Assembly: GCA_018713425.1 (NCBI GenBank)
Contig: DVOT01000262.1
Location: 1 to 23,720 of the forward strand
DNA: 23,720 nt
Source of the DNA: Alectryocaccomicrobium faecavium
GTDB taxonomy: Bacteria > Bacillota > Clostridia > Christensenellales > Aristaeellaceae
Direction: 5' to 3'
The position numbers and the translations under genes are program-made. Position 1 is the first letter of the stretch; every line of letters begins with the position of its first letter. Shown one piece after another: positions 16,318 to 23,720 of the stretch. A model generated the notes under the pieces. The model saw only the letters and a list, made by a program, of their open reading frames with translations, ran no database searches and was not told the origin of the DNA.

Positions 16318-16647
16318 CGGGCGTTGGCAACTATAGTTTGTCAACGCCCGTCACAAAAATGAATGCTTCATTTTTGTGAAAAACATCATTTTCCTGTCAC
16401 CTACGGTGACGGCCGGAAAATGATAAAGGAAGCGGCCACTAGGGCCGCGGTCCACAGTGCGGCATAGTCGTGTCGCTGCGCTCATCGCTTGCGCCACTCC
16501 TTGCCTTACTGGGCTTACTACGGCCTGCATCCGCCACAGGCGGCGGCCTTCGTGCGCCCCTCGCGGCGTACACGCCGCCGCTGCGGATTGAAAATATGGG
16601 CTTTTTAGCAACGTGTAGTTGTCGCGCCGGGCAAACGGCGAATTTCC
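16317..16647 (+). other. Hairpin-rich non-coding segment between the promoter copies
   Basis: At least five inverted repeats occur in 330 bp. The first is ACGGGCGTTG/CAACGCCCGT (16317-16326 and 16342-16351). The second is a 13-bp stem with a 3-base loop (16351-16379). The third is nested, ATCATTTTCC/GGAAAATGAT with inner GTCACC/GGTGAC (16385-16424). The others are GCGGCC/GGCCGC (16432-16448) and GCGGCG/CGCCGC (16563-16578). A near-repeat TCGCTGCGCTCA, TCGCTTGCGCCA lies at about 16473-16496. No credible coding frame was seen. It could be a structured RNA gene transcribed from copy 1, or a repetitive/MITE-like insertion. Confidence 0.7.
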
Positions 16648-16687
16648 CCGCCCATACTTGACAAATCCGCGCTTTTCGGTATACTCA
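16648..16687 (+). repeat. 40-bp direct repeat, copy 2, rpiB promoter
   Basis: Identical to 16278-16317. TTGACA (16658-16663) and TATACT (16680-16685), 16 bases apart, lie about 40 bp upstream of the rpiB ATG and form its probable promoter. Confidence 0.9.
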
Positions 16688-16727
16688 AAGAAAAACCATT
16701 TTTGATTTTTTTAGGAGGGCTTGGCTT

Positions 16728-17171
16728 ATGAAAATCGCGTTTGGCAACGACCACGCGGCGCGCGAAGTGCGCGCGGAACTGATAGAATATGCAAAATCCC
16801 TGGGGCATGAAGTGGTGGATTATGGCTACGCGGGCGACGGCTCGGCGGATTATCCGGTCTACGCGCGCAAAGTGGCCAACGCCGTGGTCAATGGCGAGGC
16901 GGATTGCGGCATTCTGGTGTGCGGCACGGGCATCGGCATGGCCATCGCGGCCAACAAAGTGCACGGCATCCGCTGCGCTGTGTGCAACGATCCCTACAGC
17001 GCCACCATGGCCCACGAGCACAACGACGCCAACGTCATCGCCGTGGGCGCGCGCGTGGTGGGCATCGAGGTGCTCAAGAGCATTTTCCGCAATTATTTGG
17101 CCGCGCGCTACAATGAAAAATACAACGCGCGCCTGGCGATGATCGCGGAAATCGAACGCGAAGGCAAATAA
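16728..17171 (+). CDS. rpiB: Ribose 5-phosphate isomerase B
   Basis: This 147-residue enzyme interconverts ribose 5-phosphate and ribulose 5-phosphate in the pentose phosphate pathway. It has the RpiB/LacAB features: FGNDHAA at the N-terminus, the catalytic Cys65 in CGTGIGMAIAANK, and His98 in the HEHNDANV segment, followed by GAR. Length is normal for RpiB. GGAGGG lies ahead of the ATG. It starts a two-gene operon, 7 bp before the homocysteine methyltransferase/MTHFR gene. A related sugar isomerase (LacAB-like) cannot be fully ruled out. Confidence 0.95.
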   Translation: MKIAFGNDHAAREVRAELIEYAKSLGHEVVDYGYAGDGSADYPVYARKVANAVVNGEADCGILVCGTGIGMAIAANKVHGIRCAVCNDPYSATMAHEHNDANVIAVGARVVGIEVLKSIFRNYLAARYNEKYNARLAMIAEIEREGK

Positions 17172-17178
17172 GCGCGGC

Positions 17179-18831
17179 ATGGAGCGGCTGTTTTTCGATG
17201 GCGCGATGGGCACGTATCTGCGCGAACGCTTTGGAGAAGCGAGCGCGGAGCTTTGCTGTCGCCAAAATCCCGGCGCGGTGGAAGCCGTGCACCGCGCCTA
17301 TATCGAAGCGGGCGCAACCGCGCTCAAAACCAATTCCTTTGGCGAACACGCGCTGGAAATCGCCCCGGCGGCCTGGGAAATCGCCTGTCGCGCGGCGGCG
17401 GGCCGCGCGCTCGTGTTCGCCGACATCGGCCCGCAGGCGTGCCGCGAAGCGCTCACCCAGCGCTTTCTCGACCTGGGCGCGCAACATTTTTTGTTTGAAA
17501 CCTTTCCGGACGCCTCCGCGCTCGCGCTGGCTCGGCTGGTGAAGGAGCGCGCGCCGCATGCCTATGTGATCGCGTCCTTCGCGGCGGATCCCGCCGGCTA
17601 CACCCGCACGGGCGAACCCGTGCGGGAACTGTTGCGCGCGGCGGACGATTGCGAATTTGTGGACGCGGTGGGGCTCAACTGCGTGTGCGGGCCGCACCAC
17701 ATGCTCTCGCTGATTCAAAGCCTCGCGCCCCTGCGCAAGCCGCTTTGCGCCATGCCGAATTCCGGCTATCCGGAAACGGTGGACGGGCGCACGATTTTCC
17801 CCTCGGGCGCGGCGTATTTCGCCAGCCGCATGGAGGAGATCGCCGCCTACGCCACGCACGTGGGCGGCTGCTGCGGCACCACGCCGGAACACATCCGCGC
17901 GATGGTGGCGCGCATCGGCGCGGCCGCGCCCAACGCCGCCCCGGAAAAGCGCGCCGCCAAGCGCGCCGTCCCGGTGGAAGGTGCGTTTTTCCGCCGCCTG
18001 TCGCGCGGGGAACTGGCCGTGGCCGTGGAATTGGATCCGCCGCTGGGCGCGCAGGCCGGCGTGTTCATGCGCGGCGCGCAGGCGCTGCTGCACGCCGGGG
18101 CGGACGCCATCACCATTGCCGATTGCCCGGCGGCGCGCGTGCGCGCGGACAGCAGCATGCTGGCCGCCAAGCTGCGCCGCGAACTGGGCGCGGATGCGAT
18201 CGCGCACATGACCTGCCGCGACCGCAATCTGAACGCCACGCGCGCGCTGTTGCTCGCCCTGGAGATGGAGGGCGTGCGGGGCGTGCTCGCCGTCACGGGG
18301 GACCCGCTGCCCTCGGACGCGCCCGCGGACCTCAAGGGCGTGTTCAGCTATCATTCGGCGGTGCTCGCGCGCTATATCCGCGATTTTAGCGCGCTGCACG
18401 TGTATGGCGCGCTGAACGTGAACGCCAGGAATTTCGCGCGGGAACTGGAGCGAGCCTTCCGCAAGGTGGACGCGGGCATGGAAGCGCTGTTCACCCAGCC
18501 GGTACACACCCGCCAGGCCGCGGAAAACCTCGCGCTGGCGCGCGAACGCCTGCCCCGGCAGGTTAAGCTGCTGGGCGGAATTTTGCCCGTTGTGAGCCAC
18601 AAAAACGCGCTGTTCCTCAGCAACGAAATGCCCGGCATGCGCCTGGACGCGCAAATGGTGCGCCGCTATGAGGGCCTGGGGCGCGAAGAGGCGCAGGCGC
18701 TGTCCATCGCTCTTTCGCGCGAGACCATGCGCGCCATCCGGGCGCACGTGGATGGATTTTATTTGATCACGCCCTTTGGCCGCGTGGAAATCATCGCGGC
18801 GCTGCTGGCGACCGCCGGCGAAATGCGCTAG
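17179..18831 (+). CDS. Bifunctional homocysteine S-methyltransferase / methylene-THF reductase
   Basis: This 550-residue protein resembles B. subtilis YitJ. The N-terminal homocysteine S-methyltransferase domain (about 1-275) has FDGAMGTYL, the zinc ligand Cys168 in GLNC, and Cys231-Cys232 in GGCCGTTPEH. The C-terminal domain (about 275-550) is a 5,10-methylenetetrahydrofolate reductase with AVELDPP, AVTGDP and the FITQP-like FTQPV motif. Together they would make methyl-THF and methylate homocysteine to methionine. It is about 60 residues shorter than YitJ. The Shine-Dalgarno is weak and the gene starts 7 bp after rpiB, suggesting coupling. No SAM riboswitch was seen upstream, unlike many relatives. 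Confidence 0.92.
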   Translation: MERLFFDGAMGTYLRERFGEASAELCCRQNPGAVEAVHRAYIEAGATALKTNSFGEHALEIAPAAWEIACRAAAGRALVFADIGPQACREALTQRFLDLGAQHFLFETFPDASALALARLVKERAPHAYVIASFAADPAGYTRTGEPVRELLRAADDCEFVDAVGLNCVCGPHHMLSLIQSLAPLRKPLCAMPNSGYPETVDGRTIFPSGAAYFASRMEEIAAYATHVGGCCGTTPEHIRAMVARIGAAAPNAAPEKRAAKRAVPVEGAFFRRLSRGELAVAVELDPPLGAQAGVFMRGAQALLHAGADAITIADCPAARVRADSSMLAAKLRRELGADAIAHMTCRDRNLNATRALLLALEMEGVRGVLAVTGDPLPSDAPADLKGVFSYHSAVLARYIRDFSALHVYGALNVNARNFARELERAFRKVDAGMEALFTQPVHTRQAAENLALARERLPRQVKLLGGILPVVSHKNALFLSNEMPGMRLDAQMVRRYEGLGREEAQALSIALSRETMRAIRAHVDGFYLITPFGRVEIIAALLATAGEMR

Positions 18832-18873
18832 CGGCCGAGCGATGTAAAATTATGGAGAGCGTGTGAAATTGGT

Positions 18874-18902
18874 TTGACAAATGCCACAAAATGTGCTTTA
18901 AT
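18874..18902 (+). promoter_or_regulatory. Promoter of the nucleobase permease gene
   Basis: TTGACA (18874-18879) and TTTAAT (18897-18902) are separated by 17 bases. The start, near 18909, lies at the foot of a hairpin in the leader. Confidence 0.85.
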
Positions 18903-18905
18903 AGA

Positions 18906-18969
18906 CAAAAGTGCGCCGTGGGTTCATTGCCTGCGGTGCGCGTTTGTGTGCCCGTCGCGCGCGACGGGC
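18906..18969 (+). promoter_or_regulatory. Structured 5' leader of the permease gene
   Basis: Two hairpins can be drawn. CAAAAGTGCGCC (18906-18917) pairs with GGTGCGCGTTTG (18935-18946), 11 pairs with one mismatch and a 17-base loop. A perfect 20-bp palindrome follows at 18950-18969 (arms GCCCGTCG/CGACGGGC). No U-tract follows, and neither the purine riboswitch nor the PyrR-binding consensus was recognised. It could be an RNA regulatory element or, for the palindrome, a protein operator. Confidence 0.5.
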
Positions 18970-18999
18970 GAAAAATTACAGAAAGAAGGCGCTTGCCCG

Positions 19000-20427
19000 A
19001 TGGATCGAAAACTCGACGCTTCCGTTGGCTACCTGCCGGAGGAACGCCCCCCATTTGGAAAACTGCTTCTGTACGCTTTGCAGCAAGTGATCGTGATGTT
19101 CCCTGCCACAGTAACGGTGGCGCTCATCACCGGCTTCCAGGTATCCACCACCATTTTTGCCAGCGGTCTGGCGACGTTGTTTTTCATCCTGATCACGGGG
19201 CGGAAAATCCCCCTGTACTACGGCTCCAGTTTCGCGTATCTCACGGCCATTTCCAGCATGGTGGCCGCCGAGGGCACCGCGGAGCAAATCGCCCAGTTTG
19301 AGGCCACGGGCATCCTGCCCGCGGCGCTGATCTCGCAGGCGCAGTTTGGCATCGTGCTGTCGGGCCTGGTATCCATCGCGGCGGGCCTGCTCGTGCGCTT
19401 TTGCGGCCGCCGCGCCGTGGAAAAGATCCTGCCCGCTTCCATCACCGGCCCGGTGGCCATGATCATCGGCCTTACGCTGGCTGGCAACGCCCTTTCCGAC
19501 GCGGCTCCGGCCGTGGGTGCGGTGGGCGCAACCGGTTCGAACTGGGTGTGGGTGGTTTCGCTGATTACGCTCATTTCCACCATTCTCTTCTCCCGTTATC
19601 TGCGCGGCTTCCTGGGGCAGATTCCGCTGCTATTGGGCGCGGCCGTGGGCTGCATCGTGGCTGCGCTGCTGGTTTTGTTCAGCGGCGGCGAACTGAACCT
19701 GTTCCGCGAAATGCCCGCCGAGGCGCTGGCGGCTTCTAGCTGGCGGCTGGGCGACGGCTCCATCTTCGCGCTGCCGGCGTTCTCCTTCCCCAAGGCCTCG
19801 TGGGCGGCGGTGGTGGCGATTATGCCCATTGCCATTGCCACCATTCCGGAATCCACGGCGCACATGTATCAGCTGGATATCTATGTGAACGACCTGGCGC
19901 GCCGCAAGGGCGGCAAGCCCCGCAACATGATCGACCTGCTGGGCCGCAACTTGATTGGCGACGGCCTGTGCGATATGGTTTCCGGCGTGATCGGCGGCCC
20001 GGCCGGCACCAACTATGGCGAAAACATCAGCACCATGGCCATCACCAAGATCTTCTCGGTTTCCGTGCTGGCGGTGGCGGCGATCTTCGCCATGATCATC
20101 TCCATGTTCACGCCGCTCATCCGCGTGATTTACGGCATCCCGCTGGCGGTCATCGGCGGCCTGGAAATCTATCTGTTCGGCGCGATCGCCGCGCAGGGCA
20201 TGGCGATTATGATCGATAAAAAGGTGGATATGTTCTCCAGCAAGAACATCGCCGTCATCGCCTCCATCATGGTCATCGGCATCGGCGGCAACTACGCCTT
20301 CGGCGGCAACGTCCCCTTCTTTGGCATGAACGTGCCCTGCATCGCCGGCGCGGCGGTGTTTGGCATTATCCTGAACGCGCTCTTGTCCATCGGCGAAAAG
20401 AAAAAGGCGGAAACGGAAGAAAAGTAA
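19000..20427 (+). CDS. NCS2 family uracil/xanthine permease
   Basis: This 475-residue inner-membrane protein has about 12-14 hydrophobic segments and belongs to the nucleobase:cation symporter-2 (UraA/PbuX) family. The two conserved substrate-site acids appear as Glu284 in IPESTAHM and Glu341 in NYGENIST. The latter resembles the TTYGENIG motif of uracil permeases, so uracil uptake is favoured over xanthine, but specificity is not proven. The ATG at 19000 follows AGAAGG by about ten bases; the longer open frame runs into the promoter and leader. It is a single-gene unit with its own promoter, structured leader and a strong terminator. Confidence 0.9.
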   Translation: MDRKLDASVGYLPEERPPFGKLLLYALQQVIVMFPATVTVALITGFQVSTTIFASGLATLFFILITGRKIPLYYGSSFAYLTAISSMVAAEGTAEQIAQFEATGILPAALISQAQFGIVLSGLVSIAAGLLVRFCGRRAVEKILPASITGPVAMIIGLTLAGNALSDAAPAVGAVGATGSNWVWVVSLITLISTILFSRYLRGFLGQIPLLLGAAVGCIVAALLVLFSGGELNLFREMPAEALAASSWRLGDGSIFALPAFSFPKASWAAVVAIMPIAIATIPESTAHMYQLDIYVNDLARRKGGKPRNMIDLLGRNLIGDGLCDMVSGVIGGPAGTNYGENISTMAITKIFSVSVLAVAAIFAMIISMFTPLIRVIYGIPLAVIGGLEIYLFGAIAAQGMAIMIDKKVDMFSSKNIAVIASIMVIGIGGNYAFGGNVPFFGMNVPCIAGAAVFGIILNALLSIGEKKKAETEEK

Positions 20428-20453
20428 GCGCAGCGCCTTTGTATACCAAGCAC

Positions 20454-20504
20454 AGCGCCCGCCCGGGCTGGGAGAGTTTCCCACCCGGACGGGCGCTATT
20501 TTTT
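20454..20504 (+). terminator. Intrinsic terminator after the permease gene
   Basis: AGCGCCCG pairs with CGGGCGCT, continuing inward through CCGGG/CCGG and TGGGA/TCCCA, followed by ATTTTTT. It lies 26 bp after the stop codon. The remaining 20505-20640 is AT-rich with no gene or clear signal. Confidence 0.93.
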
Positions 20505-20640
20505 GCGCATCCGTCCATCGTGCGGCTTCACAACAGAAGAATTTTATTGTTTTGATTTTTTGTTGCTCCGCGCTTAATAAACCCTTCAGGCATTTTTATG
20601 TTTACGCCCCAATATTTTGCGCGGATATGGAAAATAATTC

Positions 20641-20669
20641 TTGGCACAGGCGATGGACTATGTTATACT
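20641..20669 (+). promoter_or_regulatory. IclR-gene promoter with overlapping inverted repeat
   Basis: TTGGCA (20641-20646) and TATACT (20664-20669) are spaced 17 bases. An inverted repeat TGGAC-N11-GTCCA (20654-20674) straddles the -10 box, a suitable place for autoregulation by the encoded IclR protein. Confidence 0.75.
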
Positions 20670-20716
20670 GTCCACAGTAAGAAAAGATGTTCACATATGC
20701 GAAAGAAAGGAGCGCT

Positions 20717-21478
20717 ATGGCAGAAATCCCCAACCGCACCCAGCAAAGGAGCATGGAAATGCTGGAATTGCTGAGCCGAAAATCCGAAGGCCTTTTTTTG
20801 CACGAGTTGGCAAAAGAGCTTGCGCTGCCGCGTTCCACGGCTCACAACCTAGCGCAATCGCTTGTGCAACTTGGCTATGTGTACCAAAGGCCGGAGACGG
20901 GGAAATATCTACTTAGTCTCAAAATGTTCGAAGTGGGCGCTTGTGCGATCCATAGTATGAATGTCGTGGAGTACATTCGCAGCCTGATGCTCGCTCTGCG
21001 CGACCAGGTGAACGAAACCGTACACTTGAGCGTGCGATCAGGAACCGATGTGCTGTATGTGGATAAAATGGATTCCCTGCGCTCAGTTCGCATGAGCAGC
21101 TACGTGGGTTGGCGCGCGCCCCTGCACTGCACCGCGCTGGGCAAAGCCCTGCTTTCCACCATGGACGACGCGCAAGTGCGGGCGCTGTACGCTGGCGTAG
21201 AAATGATTCGCGCCACGCCCCATTCCATCGCGGATATGGGCGCGCTGCTCGACCGGCTGGCGGAAACGCGGCGGCAAGGGTACGCGCTGGAGCGCGAGGA
21301 ATACAACGCCAATGTGAGCTGCGTCGCCGTGCCATTGCGCAATGGTGCGGGCGAAGCGGTGTACGCCATAAGCGTATCCGCGCCCCTGGTGCGCATGGAC
21401 AGCGGCTTTATCGCCAAATGTGTGGAACTGCTGCGGGAAACGCAGGCGAAAATCGAAGTGGTTCTCAAAAACACCTAA
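20717..21478 (+). CDS. IclR-family transcriptional regulator
   Basis: This 253-residue protein has an N-terminal winged helix-turn-helix (about residues 8-65, with FLHELAKELALPRSTAHNLA as the recognition region) and a C-terminal IclR effector domain containing LHCTALGKALL, GYALEREEYN and CVAVPLRNG. Family members bind small carbon metabolites, and KdgR-type members respond to pectin or uronate breakdown products. The ATG at 20717 follows AAAGGAG; an upstream in-frame ATG at 20687 lacks such a site. It is 30 bp ahead of the lyase gene, so it probably controls the locus and its own promoter. The effector is not known. Confidence 0.93.
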   Translation: MAEIPNRTQQRSMEMLELLSRKSEGLFLHELAKELALPRSTAHNLAQSLVQLGYVYQRPETGKYLLSLKMFEVGACAIHSMNVVEYIRSLMLALRDQVNETVHLSVRSGTDVLYVDKMDSLRSVRMSSYVGWRAPLHCTALGKALLSTMDDAQVRALYAGVEMIRATPHSIADMGALLDRLAETRRQGYALEREEYNANVSCVAVPLRNGAGEAVYAISVSAPLVRMDSGFIAKCVELLRETQAKIEVVLKNT

Positions 21479-21508
21479 CGCGACGGCAAATTGCACGAGG
21501 AGGCTCGT

Positions 21509-23512
21509 ATGATTCTGTTTACCGAAGAAAAGCTTTGCCAACTGCGCAAGGTCGTGGCGGAAAACCCCGGCCTGCTGCAAGGCTTGCGCAAAAGCTGCGA
21601 AACGGTACTGCGCTATGGTGCGCGCATTCCCGAAACGGGCATTGCTACATGGGGGCATTATTTTGCCTGCCCGGAGGATTCCACGCCGCTGACGTTCGAC
21701 TACGCCAAGGATCATGACTTTGTGTGCCCCACGTGCCAAAGAATATACAATGGCGAGCCTTACCTGGGTGCGTGGTGGCGCAGCGTGAACGGCACAAACT
21801 CAGCCACCTGTGCAAACGCGGCCTTGGTGTGGGCGCTCACACAAGAAAAACCCTACCAAGCAGTGAGCGCGTCCATTTTGCTGGGATATGCGGATCATTA
21901 CAAAAATTATGAGCTGCACGGCGGCATTCCCTATAACAAGCCTGGCCGCATGAATGCCCAGGCGCTGGACGAGGCTGGCACCTTCCAGCAGTTCGCAATG
22001 GCATACGACTTAATTGGCGATTCGCTCAGCGCGGCGGAGCGGGAGCACATCGAGCGCGATTTGCTGGAACTCGGCGCACAAGCTTTGCTGGAAAACCGGA
22101 CGGAGCAGTTGCACAACCACGAAGTGATTATCGGCGCCGGATTGGGCATGGTTGGCATTGCACTCGGTCGCGAAGATTATATCCGCCATGCACTGGAGGA
22201 TAAATACGGCTTGCGTTACCAGTTGGAGCACGGTTTGCTGCAAGACGGCATGTGGTTTGAAAACACATTCCATTATCATTTCTATGGATTGCTGAACTTC
22301 TTTGCCTATGAAAAGATGGCGCGCAATACGCCGTATTCCTTGCTGAGCGAGGGGCTATATCGCAAAATGCTGCTCTTCCCGCTACGGGCTTTGCAGCCGG
22401 ACGGTTGCTTTCCGCCCTTGGGTGACGGGGGTGCGCCCATTTCCGAAGCGAACGTGGCGTTCCACTATGAATTCGGCTACGGCGCTTATGGCGACCGTGC
22501 GTTTGCCCAACTGTTGAACGCGGCCTATGCCCAGCGACCGCGCAATCTTTTGGACGCGCAGCTATGGGGCGCGCCGTCCATTGAGGACGCGCCACCGCTC
22601 GCGCTGGCCGATTATCACGATGATTGCGCCTCCGGGTTGACCATTTTGCGTGGCAGCGAGCAAAAGCAGTATCTGCTATTCCGGCATGGCAAATTTGGCG
22701 GCGAGCACGACCATTATGATAAGCTCGGCCTGCATTATATGGCGGGCAAGCATCCGGTGATGCCCGATTTGAGCACGGTGTATTATGGCGCGCCCATGCA
22801 TTATGACTATTACAAAAACACCTTCACGCACAACACGGTGTGCATCAACGCCCAAAATCAGCCGCCTTGTGACGGACGAACGGTGCGATTTGAGCGCCGC
22901 GGCGAGGAAACGCTGGTGGAAGGGCATGCGGACTGGCTCTCTCCCTTGGCGGAGCTGGATAGTTTCACCATTTGCCAGTGGGATGAAGCCGCCTATCGCG
23001 GCGTGGTGATGCGCAGAACCATCCTGTTCACGGACGCTTTTTTCCTGGAAGCGTTTCGCGTGCGCGGCGCGGCCGGGCGCACGGTCGATTGGATCGTGCA
23101 TCCGGTGGGCGAGTGCAGCGAAGAGCCGGGGGCCTATACGCCAGTCGTACTGGGTGATTGCACCCCGGCGCGCTATTTCAAGCAGGCGCACGGGCGGCGC
23201 GCGGAAGGGGTTGTCGTCTCTCGGTGGCGCTCGCAGGCTGGCACGTTCGCACTGTATTCCGCTTGCTCCGCGCCCTCCTCTGTAATATACGCGCAGGGGC
23301 CGTCCAACCCCTCGAGCGAAACGCTCACCTATTTCATCCGTAGGGTGGACGATTGCGCGGATATCGTTTTTGCCAACCTGTTCGCGCTGGCGGAGGGCGA
23401 GGAAAAAATCGGCGCTGTGGACATTGCCATCGAGGGCGGGACCGTAACCTTTGGCTTTGACAATGGCGGCCAGCGGTGCATGCGCACGCTCACCGTTGGC
23501 GAAGAAATCTAA
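21509..23512 (+). CDS. Heparinase II/III-like polysaccharide lyase
   Basis: This 667-residue protein matches heparinase II/III-type lyases (alginate, heparin or hyaluronan lyase-like families). An N-terminal alpha/alpha toroid contains LHNHEV with His202, Asn203 and His204, and WFENTFHYHFY. A C-terminal beta-sandwich carries GGEHDHYDKLGLHY with His400 and His402. Such His/Asn/Tyr residues serve in beta-elimination of uronate glycosides. Cys54, Cys73 and Cys76 (CPED, CPTC) may form a small zinc site. No signal peptide is seen at MILFTEEK, so it should act on imported oligosaccharides. The ATG follows GAGGAGG; the TTG at 21491 was rejected. The exact substrate is not deducible. It lies between the IclR gene and a KdgF-like gene. 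Confidence 0.88.
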   Translation: MILFTEEKLCQLRKVVAENPGLLQGLRKSCETVLRYGARIPETGIATWGHYFACPEDSTPLTFDYAKDHDFVCPTCQRIYNGEPYLGAWWRSVNGTNSATCANAALVWALTQEKPYQAVSASILLGYADHYKNYELHGGIPYNKPGRMNAQALDEAGTFQQFAMAYDLIGDSLSAAEREHIERDLLELGAQALLENRTEQLHNHEVIIGAGLGMVGIALGREDYIRHALEDKYGLRYQLEHGLLQDGMWFENTFHYHFYGLLNFFAYEKMARNTPYSLLSEGLYRKMLLFPLRALQPDGCFPPLGDGGAPISEANVAFHYEFGYGAYGDRAFAQLLNAAYAQRPRNLLDAQLWGAPSIEDAPPLALADYHDDCASGLTILRGSEQKQYLLFRHGKFGGEHDHYDKLGLHYMAGKHPVMPDLSTVYYGAPMHYDYYKNTFTHNTVCINAQNQPPCDGRTVRFERRGEETLVEGHADWLSPLAELDSFTICQWDEAAYRGVVMRRTILFTDAFFLEAFRVRGAAGRTVDWIVHPVGECSEEPGAYTPVVLGDCTPARYFKQAHGRRAEGVVVSRWRSQAGTFALYSACSAPSSVIYAQGPSNPSSETLTYFIRRVDDCADIVFANLFALAEGEEKIGAVDIAIEGGTVTFGFDNGGQRCMRTLTVGEEI

Positions 23513-23541
23513 TCGGCGATGGAAGAAAGGAGTTCTTTGCA

Positions 23542-23720
23542 ATGGAGAAAAATTCGGCATTCGGTTTGGGTGACGCTACGGCGGTGGAACATCTGGAAGG
23601 CGGCGTTACGCGCAAAATTCTCAAATACGGCGGCAAGCTGATGCTGGTGGAAGTTACCATGCCCAAGGGCGGCACAGGCAGCGCGCACAAGCATCCGCAC
23701 GAGCAAATCAGCTATATTGC
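23542..23720 (+). CDS. kdgF: KdgF-like cupin protein (5' part, cut by window end)
   Basis: The first 59 codons are present and the frame is open at the right edge. The sequence has a LEGGVTRKIL start, LMLVEVTMPKGG and HKHPHEQISYI, the metal-binding cupin motif. The pattern closely resembles KdgF, which converts 4,5-unsaturated uronate monomers from pectin or alginate lyases into linear ketouronates. AAGAAAGGAG precedes the ATG, and the gene is 29 bp after the lyase gene. This pairing supports a uronate role for both. Other small cupins remain possible because only part is visible. Confidence 0.8.
   Translation, partial: MEKNSAFGLGDATAVEHLEGGVTRKILKYGGKLMLVEVTMPKGGTGSAHKHPHEQISYI

Noticed and set aside
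16351..16611. Open frame of 86 codons (minus strand) in the hairpin segment
   Set aside because: It runs through several inverted repeats, has no recognisable domain and no suitable ribosome site was noticed.
16278..16687. CRISPR array
   Set aside because: Only two repeats, 330 bp apart, with internal hairpins and no regular spacers.
16278..16687. Insertion sequence with target-site duplication
   Set aside because: No transposase frame exists, the 40-bp direct repeat is too long for a usual target duplication, and clear terminal inverted repeats were not seen. A MITE-like origin stays open.
18903..19000. Purine riboswitch or PyrR attenuator before the permease gene
   Set aside because: The conserved purine-riboswitch loops and the PyrR-binding consensus are not present, and there is no U-tract terminator.

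Overview
The window is about 24 kb of GC-rich DNA (roughly 60% GC by impression, not calculated) from what looks like an anaerobic Bacillota/Clostridia bacterium. The clues are strong Shine-Dalgarno sites, sigma-A promoters with TTGACA and TATAAT-like boxes, a T-box leader on asnB, a GSI-alpha type glutamine synthetase followed by an ANTAR protein, a fused homocysteine methyltransferase/MTHFR, and a tRNA gene with encoded CCA. The species cannot be named from the sequence.

Positions 1-13240 form a nitrogen-assimilation block. On the minus strand lie asnB (glutamine-dependent asparagine synthetase) and pyrG (CTP synthase), which both consume glutamine. asnB is preceded by an Asn-specific T-box leader with an AAC specifier and a near-consensus promoter. 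Divergently on the plus strand lies glnA, an ANTAR-domain regulator with a degenerate receiver, gltB, gltD and an ammonium transporter fused to a C-terminal PII domain. Intrinsic-terminator hairpins sit in the glnA leader and between gltD and amt. The block therefore imports ammonium, fixes it by GS-GOGAT and spends glutamine on Asn and CTP, with several signs of RNA-level control.

Positions 13241-16240 carry a minus-strand tRNA-Leu(GAG) with a consensus promoter and a 20-bp-stem terminator. Next comes a compact minus-strand operon of a Dabb-domain protein, lgt and a nicotinate phosphoribosyltransferase gene.

Positions 16241-16727 are non-coding. A 40-bp promoter segment occurs twice, identical and 370 bp apart, and at least five hairpins lie between the copies. 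This is the least explained part of the window. The second copy drives rpiB and a bifunctional homocysteine S-methyltransferase/methylene-THF reductase.

Positions 18841-20504 hold an NCS2 uracil/xanthine-type permease with its own promoter, a folded 5' leader and a strong terminator. From about 20640 to the right edge lies a carbohydrate locus: an IclR regulator, a cytoplasmic heparinase II/III-like lyase and the start of a KdgF-like cupin, probably for breakdown of uronate-containing oligosaccharides. It continues beyond the window.
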